Source: Beroe ovata
Taxonomy: Eukaryota; Ctenophora; Nuda; Beroida; Beroidae
Length of the DNA stretch: 38,976 nucleotides
Direction: 5' to 3'
NCBI GenBank assembly: GCA_946803715.1
Contig: CAMPET010000002.1
Span: forward strand, 1,049,014 to 1,087,989
Shown here in pieces: positions 1-9,501 of this stretch. The notes beneath the pieces are model-generated. The model did not search any database. It saw only the letters and a list, made by a program, of their open reading frames with translations, and was not told the origin of the DNA. Both the position numbers and the translations under genes were made by a program. How positions within the stretch are numbered: the first letter of the stretch is position 1; every line of letters begins with the position of its first letter.

Positions 1-39
<39 letters not shown>
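1..39. repeat. (AC)n microsatellite
   Basis: Uninterrupted AC dinucleotide run at the very start of the window; it probably continues upstream. It lies just downstream of the PGGT1B stop codon. Confidence 0.97.
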
Positions 40-40
<1 letters not shown>

Positions 41-170
41 TTTATGAACCCTGCCTCGAACACAACAAATTACAGCATAACAACACACAAATCCTTTCCT
101 CTACCAAATCTTCTGACCAATCATTCTGAATCACATAATTAAATACCCAATTAACTAATTACCTAAGTAC

Positions 171-3140
171 CTAGTTCCAAGGAATGGGAACATCACATTT
201 TTCTGAGTATGCCGCAAATGCGCGCATACTAATGTTCAGTGCGGGATGGATTGCTACTTCACCAGAGATAACGAATAGCCCAGAGAGTCCGAAGTAGCTG
301 TGAAGTGGATCGGGAAGACAGTCTTCCCACTTACTGAACCCACCCATGTACCGGTCCTGCGAGTTAGAGAGGTGGAGATAAATGTATTAAAAACTAGGGA
401 AAAACTCACACTTTAAAACCTAAGTTTTCTTCAATATTAAACTTCTCTTTGGGAATTTTCATAGTTTTATTGCATGATTATGTGAGTGAGTGAGTGTTTA
501 TGAAGTGATAGAGATCAGTAATCGCGCGTAAAATGCTGTAGTTGTGCTGCCAGGGGTTATTCCATCAGATCCCAATATAATATCAATGAAAACTATGTTG
601 TTCGAATATGTTTAACATACATTGACTGAACGTTTAACAACATGAAGTACTCTTATACGAGAGTACAATACACAACTCCTGAGGTTAATGTGTACCTGTG
701 TAGTCATAAGGAACGCAAAGTTCCCATCTTTATCGATAAAATCATGTCCACCGATAAGTTTCAAACAGGAACCCAACCAGAAACTATAGCAAGTGTCCTT
801 GGGTTTGTTTGGTCTCCCGTTGAATCCTGTCTGGGCGGTAGGATTTGACTGATGATTGGTAAGTAAACAGCGGACAACATACTTTTTGCCAGTAGGTACT
901 GTCACCATGGCAACGTCGATAACCATGACCATCCTGGTAACAGTATCACCATGACAACATACCTCTTGTCTCCGCAGACACCAAGACATCAGCCTCTGTC
1001 TCCTCTCCCCACACATCACCTCATCAAAGGTACCCATGAGTTTCAGAGCTGCTACAGCACAGAACGTTGATCCACCGTGGGATTCTCTTCCAGTGTTCTG
1101 ACCAAATCCCCCTTCGTACGACTGACACGATAGCAAAAACTGGGTAGCCAGAACACGGTCAACACCTCTCCAATCCTAGGATTATATATGTGTTAGCTGT
1201 AACGTTAGCGGTAACATGTTTGTGGCATTGCGAGGATATGTGGAATCTAGGAAAACGAGAGCGAAGCAACATCATCATTCATAGTTTTTTATTTAGTAGA
1301 GTTTCACTTTTATTCCAACAGCTGCACAGCCAATGACAGGAATCGAAGGATTCAAGTAAACAAGCCAGTGACGGTTAAGGAAGTGTAATCCATACTTTTT
1401 TCGCCCGAGACTTCGCTGCAATGGGCAGCTCCTCATTTAACCCTCCCGCACAGTTTCCTGTACGCTGAGTAAACCGGTGGACTGCATAGGCTCGAGTTAA
1501 ATCTCTCACCCTTAGCTGAGTGGTGCGGTGGCCGGGAATCGGACTCACGATCTTCCGATCGAAAGTCCGGTGCCCATACCACTAAGCCACTCACAGATTT
1601 TGAATAACTCATAATCGGGCGACGTTGCTATAACTATAAACTATAACATAACAGTGCTCTCTTCCAAGATCCATGTACACCTCTACTTCACCTCCTCCTA
1701 TATCATAGTATGATCGATGCTATTTATAGGTCGTCTTGTTACTCATGTCCTCAGTAAGTCAGAATAAATGGAGGAAGGGATACAGTAACAAAGTTGATAA
1801 CGCTGTGATAAAGTACCCAACAACATTACTTTGCTCTGATTCAGTACACAAAGACATTTACCTGTAACATATAACTGATGCATGCAGCACAATACACAAA
1901 TCTAGCGTCTGACTCCGTGCCAAAGGAAACACACTGGAAGGAGCCTGATTTGAGCTGTAACGACTTTAGTCCATTGACAATGCCATCCCTGCAAGTTTTA
2001 TAATGAAAAGCATGTTAATTTAGCAGTTAAAGCTAGGCATTGTCAATGAGTTTAGCGCGGATTCAAACAGAGAAGACTGTTGGGACTGTTGTAATACTCC
2101 ACAGCCACTACGAATTCAATGTCAGAATATTGCTGATGATATATCTTGTGATCATATGGTGAGGGCCATATGACGTGAAATTGTGAGTTTTAACCTAATT
2201 AGGTATTAACCTATTAACTGACAACAGTCTGTAGTGCTAGTCTCCTTTCTGCTTATCAAGACCATTTAAGTCTCTTATATCAGCATATTAGCATCATGAG
2301 ACTTGGTAGAAGAGCAGTGATAGTTACTATGATGAAGACAAATTGCAGTATGGAACATGGCTTTACTTGGATCAATAAGAATTCTGTGATTCAAGAATTT
2401 TGCAATGAATACCTACGTAAATTAAGTGCTTAATTTTAGACTCATTTGCACTAACCTCTCAATTCCAGATAGGTCATCACCAAGAATAATGAGTGAACAT
2501 AGTGCAACATAAGTCATTGCAATGTGACCATGGTTCACTTCTATAGATTCAGGTAATGAGTCTGATGCTGAAATTTGTGTTTGGAATTAATGACAACTTC
2601 AGATCAATTGCATTACAGGTATAACTTTCAAGCCAACAGTTAGACTTTCATTCATAAAAGCAAGCATAGACAAACAGGGGTAAATACTCTACCATAAAAA
2701 CCACATCGCTTATTTCCATTAACTTCATCAGGTTTTACTTGCAATGAATATATCCATTTAATCATCTCCTTTTTCCTTGAAATGTCCATATCTGATGTCA
2801 CACCAAGCAAATCCAAAGCTGAACATCAAAGGAAATCAATAACGGCTATCAGATTGATGTGTAAAAAGTCTCTCTTTTTGAAATAAACCTTTTCAAAAGG
2901 CTATCATAATAATTTCGGAAGCCTTGTGCCTAAGAGAAATAAACACAACTCACCCCCAAGGGAGAAGTACAAAAGGGTGAGCCTTGTAGAGTCATGACCC
3001 TCAAATGCTTGTGGCAGGAGAGATAGCATTTGTTTGAAATATTTCACGTGCTTATCTTTCAAGACTTTATTAGGTTGTTCAGAAACCTGTTCACAGCCAG
3101 CTCCATTTTGGTCAGACTTTGGTGAGGCTTTGACTGCCAT
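171..3140 (-). CDS. PGGT1B: Protein geranylgeranyltransferase type I, beta subunit
   Basis: Catalytic beta subunit of cytosolic GGTase-I, which transfers geranylgeranyl from GGPP to CaaL cysteines of Rho/Rac/Rap and G-gamma proteins. I read seven exons: 3140-2954, 2818-2693, 2567-2456, 1988-1862, 1175-963, 830-696 and 356-171, all with GT-AG borders and compatible phases; they sum to 1086 nt (361 aa; human is about 377 aa). The prenyltransferase alpha-alpha barrel repeats are visible: GHIAMTY in exon 3, ARFVYCAACISYML in exon 4, and ESHGGSTFCAVAALKLMG in exon 5. The zinc ligands are present: D267 and C269 in KDTCYSFW, and H319 in DPLHSYFGL. The start at 3140 gives an N-terminus like that of vertebrate PGGT1B (KHVKYFKQMLSLLP). 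Exon 7 ends with a short divergent tail (CDVPIPWN, then TAG at 173-171). Intron 4 holds a SINE-like element. The family assignment is secure; the exact exon ends are read by eye. Confidence 0.95.
1380..1596 (-). repeat. tRNA-derived SINE-like element in PGGT1B intron 4
   Basis: On the minus strand, 1596-1522 contains a perfect RNA polymerase III A box (TGGCTTAGTGG). About 31 nt later comes a B-box-like GTCCGATTCC with one mismatch to GWTCRANNC, which is tRNA-like spacing. The part between them resembles an anticodon arm with loop CTTTCGA, but the stem has mismatches, so it is not a functional tRNA. A non-tRNA body follows down to an A-run near 1400 (AAAAAAG on the minus strand). The 3' limit is a guess and no target-site duplication was established. 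Confidence 0.45.
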
Positions 3141-4325
3141 TCACATTAATACTGCAGTAATTAAGCTGTTGCAATATTAGCCGAGACCAGGTCAGATAAA
3201 ATGTGAAATTAGAGTCATTTCTAGGAGGGTCAAGAAGTATAATTAAAACGCATCTCAATAGGCAATAAACCAGGCAAGAGCCATATAAGGAAAATAAATA
3301 ATTAGAATAAATTTCATTGCCACTATGATACAAAACGCCATATGATACATACCGTTTAATACAAAACACAGCACTGAGCACACAAACATTAGCAATTAGT
3401 GGTCGCCTGGTTGCTGATAACCAAGTTAGTAGCTTGCCAGATATGATGATGATATAAATATGGCTTATTGTTCTTGCAAATTCTCTTATGAGGGGTGCGC
3501 AGCTTGTAGAATTTCTCCGTTGCCGGATCTTATCTGTCTACTGTTTTTTTGCGCGCGCGCCGCGCAAGAAATACTTAAACAGTATAGTAGACGGTTGCAG
3601 GATTTCACCCTACCCTTGCTGGCGGGATTTTATCCCTGTCGGATCGGGGCGGATTGAAAATCGCGCGCACCGACGGTAGGGCCAGGGTAAATTGTAAAAT
3701 CCTACAATTACAGCTGCACTGCAGCTGCAGCACCGCGCTGTCCGCAGTCCGGGCGGACCGGGCACCCATGCCCAATCGAAATCCTACAAATCATGTTAAT
3801 TTCAGGATCAAATTGAAATCAGGAAATCTAAGAATGAGAATGCATGAAATTGCAAGTCAATTAGTTAATAATTGTAGTTGAATTGAAGTTGAACGAAATT
3901 TCGCGTCGTTCACAGAGTAGAAGCATATGATATATGCAGTATGCTTCAGATTTTGATATTTGATACTATTATTCATCCCTATCAGTATCCGTATCACGTA
4001 TAGCATTTATACATTTAAAACATAAAAGTGGGATATGATGCATTAGCATTCAATATAATAATGATGACTGCAACTGATATACCATAAACTGACAATTAAT
4101 TCCAACTCCACATGTTCGTATGTGCGCACATGCTTCATGTACCAGCGATAGAGGATACACAATAGGGTACAATGTGCGAGCAAGATTGCACTGTTCATAC
4201 TCATCAGAACATGTAGCTTAGCCATTGAGATGAGATGGGTACAGTCGGATGAAACAGGAGGGAAGTTGATGTACATAAGGGCTGTATAACATGTCGGTGT
4301 AAGTGGTAAGTGAGCTACAGCTGCA
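3141..4325. other. Intergenic DNA between PGGT1B start and CDK9 stop
   Basis: Holds the 5' flank of PGGT1B, fold-back repeat copy A (about 3488-3740) and, nearest 4325, the CDK9 3' flank. The open frames here are short, overlap on both strands and match no family known to me. Confidence 0.6.
3488..3740. repeat. GC-rich fold-back repeat, copy A
   Basis: A GC/CG-rich island in AT-rich DNA. It contains nested inverted repeats: ACTGTTT (about 3540) with AAACAGT (about 3577), and AGGATTT..ACCCTACC (about 3599) against GGTAGGG..AAAATCCT (about 3675-3705). The motif GCRCCGACGRTAGGG recurs at 13175, 14570 and, diverged, near 33125. The copies are diverged, so the element edges are approximate. Confidence 0.55.
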
Positions 4326-6360
4326 CTAAAACACTTTTGAATGTGAAATATTCGATGCCCCTGCTGCATGGGTGTTATTGTATCGCTTGTGTTGATTATT
4401 TCGACCGCTGAACATGTCGAAATTACTGGTAGTGAGTTTGGAAAGTGTTTTTGTGAGGTTTTCAGCGGGCATTGGGTCCGTCCAGAAAAAGTCGTGATCA
4501 AGGGCGTCCTCTGAGTTGGCTCTCTTGGATGGATCTAGTACAAATAATTTATCAAGCAGATCTAGAGCTTGTGAATCACGGGCGAAATGTCTGAGTCGGT
4601 CTTTGATTTTCCTAACTTTGTTTTCGGGAAGCTGCATATTTCGGTAAAGATCAAGTTTTGTGACGCCAGGCCACACCTCTGGAGTGATGGACCCGCACAG
4701 GTTTGAAATGAGGGTCAGCTGTTCTTGTTCTGTGTTACCCTGAGACATTGTGTTACCACGTTAATGTTTACCCAAGCCTTGCTGCTTACTAACGATACTA
4801 TTCACAATTATTCCCGGTTATTCTGTTTTATCCAGTGGATTTTACAAGAGCAAAACAACCAAAGCTAAGGCATGTCCCCTAGTTTTCACGGATCATATAC
4901 CTGCATGAGAGGGTTCCCAGTCCACAATTCCGCCACGATACACCCCGCTCCCCACATATCCACCTCGGGACCATATTCCCGTTCCCCTAGCAGTAACTCG
5001 GGCGGTCTGTACCACAGCGTCACTACTCTGTTCGTATACTTGACACGGTCTCTGATAGGATGATAATTGGTATCATTTTCATTTGACACTAATTCACTGA
5101 CAAAACTTCAAATAGGGTCTTAAATATCTAAAAACACAATCATGCTCTGAAATCAAATTGAAAGATTGGAGTAACTATACGCCAAAGTAAACAAAGTCAT
5201 ACCTGAATGAAAAGGCTCTTGCGAGGCCGAAGTCTGCTAGTTTTAACACGCCATTCTTAGTAATCAGTATGTTTGCTGTCTTCATGTCACGATGCAAAAT
5301 CTGTCAAAAAAATGATGTAACGCCATGAAAACAAACCTGAACAAAGAGCAGTGAGCTGGCAGCATGATGGTCAGCGAGCCAACTATTCCGCAAGTAAGTA
5401 TGAATTCTACAATTTCATAAATATTACTTCGCGTGCGCGGAATTAAATTTGTGACACAAAATGGTTCACAAAACTAGCAATAGAATGTATTGCGCAGGGT
5501 TATTCAGTGTATAATGTACTTTCTTGATACAATGGCACGAACAAATATCAAAAGCTTTGCCGTATAGTTGTCCTGTACAAAAAATTTCACAGAAGCTTGG
5601 TGCAATTTGAAACTTTACCTGACCTTATTCTTATGTATATAGTGCAGTCCGTTGAAAAGCTGATGTGCTATCTTTTTCTTTTCAGACGGCGAGAAATTGA
5701 TTTCAGGATTCTTGAGCAGGCCCGCCAAATCATGCTCACAGAATTCAAACACAAGGAAAATACTTGGCTTGAACTTCCTCATTGCCTGTGCTTTGCTCCT
5801 ACAGATCTCCTGCGATTAACATGGACATCAATGCCTCATAGTTACACGTGATATGTGACCACGTGATAAGATCACGTACATATAGTGACACGATATTCTC
5901 ATGTCGTAACAACTGCAGGATCTTGATCTCTCGCAGTGCTGTGATTGGGAATCCTTCCTGTTCGTTGTCCATTAGGATCTTCTTGAGAGCCACTACTTTA
6001 CCACCTGGACACTGAGGATACGAGTTGTATTACATTCACAAGTGGCATGGGGCAAATAAAACGGAAAGAGAGGAGAAAAGTGAAGTTCGAAAACTCGATT
6101 TATCAGTGATAAATGGTCGAAAATTCAGTGCAAAAGATTTCCTGTTTTTAGCTGTATTTTTTGATTATCAGCATGTAATTATCATTATGTAATTATCATT
6201 ATGTAATTATCAGCAACACCACCCAACTCACATCTTCACGAGCTTTTGAAACCTCGCCAAAAGTGCCCTGACCTATCTTGAATATCTTCTTGTACTTGGA
6301 GACATCGTTACAAAACGGGTAAGGGTAATCCTTGTCGAGAGGCTCATTCCTCGTGCCCAT
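4326..6360 (-). CDS. CDK9: Cyclin-dependent kinase 9 (P-TEFb catalytic subunit)
   Basis: Kinase of P-TEFb with cyclin T; it phosphorylates the RNA polymerase II CTD, NELF and Spt5 to release paused polymerase in the nucleus. Six exons: 6360-6232, 6011-5880, 5809-5624, 5300-5203, 5051-4901 and 4739-4326, which sum to 1110 nt (369 aa; human 372). Landmarks are the glycine loop GQGTFGEV (30-37), catalytic Lys in VVALKK (K53), the family-defining FPITALRE helix (65-72), HRD (152-154), DFG (172-174), T-loop [18 protein letters not shown] with T188 equivalent to human T186, and C-terminal [10 protein letters not shown]. Intron 3 uses a less common GTCAGG donor at 5623, chosen because it restores NKILHRDMK. 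For exon 5 an alternative acceptor at 5098/5097 is also in frame and would add 15 residues to the activation segment; I prefer 5053/5052 because it restores family length. TATAG just before the ATG could also be an acceptor of a 5'UTR intron. Confidence 0.95.
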
Positions 6361-6425
6361 TCCTATAGTGAATACTGAATATTTATATCACGGGATGAGC
6401 AATAAGCCAGATGCTATCTGGTATC

Positions 6426-6891
6426 GGAACAGTTCACTGTTTAGTGGACACTAAATCCTGTCCACAGGTCATGTTTTGGAACAGTTCACTGTTTAGTGGA
6501 CACTAAATCCTGTCCACAGGTCATGTTTTGGAACACTGTTTAGTGGACACTAAATCCTGTCCACAGGTCATGGTTTGGAACAGTTCACTGTTTAGTTAAC
6601 ACTAAATCCTTTCCACAGGTCATGTTTTGGAACACTGTTTACTGTTTAGTGGACACTAAATCTGTCCACTGGTCATGTTTTGGAACAGTTCAATGTTTAG
6701 TGGACACTAAATCCTGTCCACAGGTCATGGTTTGGAACAGTTCACTGTTTAGTTAACACTAAATCCTTTCCACAGGTCATGTTTTGGAACACTGTTTACT
6801 GTTTAGTGGACACTAAATCTGTCCACTGGTCATGTTTTGGAACAGTTCAATGTTTAGTGGACACTAAATCTGTCCACAGGTCATGTTTTGG
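6426..6891. repeat. Minisatellite of about 50 bp, 9 units, upstream of CDK9
   Basis: Nine tandem units built on GTTTAGTGGACACTAAATCC and TGTCCACAGGTCATGTTTTGG. The first three are close to one another; units 4-6 are then repeated nearly exactly as units 7-9, a higher-order repeat with distinctive variants (GTTAACAC, CTGTCCACTGG). Each unit contains the inverted repeats TTAGTG/CACTAA and GTGGACA/TGTCCAC, so each can form a hairpin. The array begins about 66 bp upstream of the CDK9 ATG, in the probable promoter or 5'UTR. Confidence 0.95.
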
Positions 6892-7104
6892 GCTGGAGTC
6901 GAATGAAATGAGGAACTTGTGTAAAATTCCGTATTATTTATAACATGGGGTGACAATTGTCAAATAACATAATTGTTTACAGCAAACCCATGAAAGTGAT
7001 GACCTAAAAATAATAAAAACGAATCCCAATTATCACAGTTCAATAAAAATATCCATTATTATTATCAATAACCATCAATAACTATAGCTGTGTCATTTTC
7101 AGTA
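6892..7104. other. Hikeshi 3' flank
   Basis: AT-rich DNA between the CDK9-proximal minisatellite and the HIKESHI stop codon. I see nothing coding. It should contain the HIKESHI 3'UTR, since that gene ends at 7105 on the minus strand. Confidence 0.6.
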
Positions 7105-8819
7105 TCACTTTTTCCAGAAGTTTGGGTCATTTGACATTTTAGACTTGAATCTCTCATACCATTGTGTTACCGTGTTGATCTTAACCCATTGATCCGAGCA
7201 AGGTACCATTTCTTGTTGTGATATGGCAAAGCTGGATATATAGTTGTATAAGTTGTCCAACATGCTCTGAAACAATAACGATGTAAACAGTATGTATAAT
7301 ACTGTTCACAGTGTATGTACAATGTACAATGTATGTACATACACAATACAGTTATACATTAATACATTGTTCATTGCACATTTCACCATGTTTATTGTAT
7401 AGGGATAACGGGCACACAACAGTAAAAATTGTATGTATACCTTACAATGTACATTGCTAATTATGCAGTTGAGAGGAAATTATACCCCAAACTATACCAT
7501 TGCGTACAATGTATGACCTCTATTATTAAATGAATAGTGAATACCAATATAGACCAATATTCTGGAGAAAAACCAGATATAACATCTGCTGCAGTATCCA
7601 CTACACAACAGTAACATATCAATAACCGCAATAACCTTAAATTACCACCAATAACCACCAATAGCATTATCCAACCCTCCGTTTACCTGCACAAAGTGTA
7701 CATTGGATGAGACAGTCAGCGCAGTATTATCATTGGCTACAGTCAACTGCTCTATCTCTGAGAGCGGTAGCACAGATATACCTGCACAAGTGTCAGGTTG
7801 AGGGGAGAATTGTACAAAATGGGTGAGACTAATTCTGCCCGAGTTTAGTCACGAACTGCCATAGCTCTCTTATAAAACTGTCATCTGTCATTGTACTCTG
7901 TCATTGTACTCTGTCATTGTACTCTGTCATTGTACTCTGTCATAGTGACACATGTAACACAAACCTAGCTGTGGTTGTGATCCGGCACTGTTACCACCCC
8001 CAAACATGTTACCACTACCACCCTGCAGTTATATTCAGTCGATTAGACATAATTTGAACAAAATTGAACTGTTCATACAAGTTTATACGCTCTATAATCT
8101 TGATATTATCTCGACGTTATTAAGCATTGCAATGTCAAGCTTGAGTAGTCGAGGTTATATCCATCGGGCATCACTATTGAAATTCATGGCTGATTCAGCT
8201 GAGTACCTGTACCTGACATGATAACTGGGACGCTTTGAATATGGCGGATGGTTTGCCGTTGCTGATGAAGCCCAGATACTGCCAGGTGGGGTCGGGGTTG
8301 GGCCAGTTCAAGTAGATGGCTCCTGAACAACTGGAAATAATACATGATGCTTGACACAGCGACCAGACACACAGGGATATATATTACACACACACACAGA
8401 CACAGTACACACACATACACACACTGACAGACACAGAATGACAGACAGATAGACAGACACACACACAGACACACACANCACACACACACACACACACGCA
8501 CGCACACACAAACCTCCATATCCATCAGGAAAAGGCTCCGTGGTGAATATTACTATATGAACTGCAGTACTGTGTACCTGAACATATTGGTCACGTGAAA
8601 TTTATGATTTTATTGTTCCACGTGACGTAATGCAATATCTCACAATGTCACGCGTTATGTCAAACGCGTGTATTCGAGGCTACAATAAAGATCACTGATA
8701 TGACCCGAAGACCGAAGTCACACTCAATCACTTACCGTGAGGTTTGAGAGGAATTGTGTCTCAGAAACACGCTCAAAAGTCGTGTTGGGCACTTGACCTG
8801 ATATGATGTAACCAAACAT
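7105..8819 (-). CDS. HIKESHI: Hikeshi (OPI10 family), nuclear import carrier for Hsp70
   Basis: Hikeshi carries ATP-bound Hsp70 into the nucleus after heat stress by binding FG-nucleoporins. Six exons: 8819-8736, 8577-8514, 8322-8213, 8022-7965, 7781-7687 and 7266-7105, which sum to 573 nt (190 aa; human 197), all phases matching. Recognisable segments are the N-terminal [31 protein letters not shown] across exons 2-3, [17 protein letters not shown], and the C-terminal [25 protein letters not shown] typical of the family. The exon 2 acceptor (8579/8578) was chosen over AG pairs 8 and 16 nt further along the transcript because only it keeps the frame. A second GTAC-type donor 6 nt beyond the chosen exon 3 end would add two residues. 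A CA microsatellite with an N (8478) lies in intron 2. Confidence 0.93.
7885..7944. repeat. 13-bp tandem repeat (CTGTCATTGTACT)x4
   Basis: Four perfect units and a partial fifth, in HIKESHI intron 4. Simple slippage-type array. Confidence 0.9.
8385..8510. repeat. (CA)n-rich microsatellite with an N
   Basis: Imperfect CA/CACG array in HIKESHI intron 2 with one unknown base at 8478. The CA-encoded open frames across it are low-complexity artefacts. The N probably marks an unresolved repeat length. Confidence 0.95.
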
Positions 8820-9501
8820 CTTTCATACCTAGATGTTTATCATATCACAGGATTGATATGATAAATTATAAGCCTACGGTGTACGGACAAACGGAGAAAT
8901 GTCTCATTTTGAATCCATCAACATTCCATGATGTAATTGAGTTTTTGGCACCAAGAGAGTGAGATACTATTTTCTTTGGTGATCAAATTGGAGTTAAGCA
9001 CATTAAAGAACTTCAGCTACGAAGAAAACATTTGGCATTTTCACGGCAATCTGTTTTGATTAGTGTAATCACTGAAATAATATCATACGTCACGAAGCAA
9101 ATCATATCTCAACTTGAATATAAGTCTCTAGAGTTTGCTCTGCAGAACCTATACACAACCACAACTGTTACAACTGTTACTTTCAAATGGGAAGTCGCTT
9201 TCAACTCTCCAAATGAGGAGTAATCTTCTAAGTTCTAACTAACAAATTGAAGCAACAAAATGAGAAAAACCGCGTGCTTCACTCTCTGTCTCCGTGTTCA
9301 TTTGTCAAGCGCGCAATGCGCATCCATCGATGTTTCTTAAGCCTTGGTCCTTGGTATGCATATGGTCAATAATTGAAAAGTCTATCTCAAGTCTCAACAT
9401 CAACTCATATCAAAGTCACATGTTTATATGACCCACTTCAGTTCCAGCACTCTGGTGGAAAGATGTCCTCTGCGGATGTAAGATAATGTCCAGATGTGTC
9501 C
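8820..9501. other. Intergenic DNA between HIKESHI start and CDC73 stop
   Basis: About 0.7 kb holding the HIKESHI 5' flank and CDC73 3' flank. No coding frame or repeat stands out. Confidence 0.6.

Noticed and set aside
612-848. Plus-strand frame at 642-848
   Set aside because: Antisense to PGGT1B exon 6.
1522-1596. Functional tRNA gene (Glu-like anticodon loop)
   Set aside because: The anticodon and T stems are mismatched and the acceptor stem does not close; better as a SINE head.
6426-6891. CRISPR-like array
   Set aside because: Units are continuous tandem repeats without unique spacers, in a eukaryotic genome.
8184-8525. Minus-strand Cys/Val-rich frames over the CA repeat
   Set aside because: Translation of a microsatellite across HIKESHI exon 3 and intron 2.
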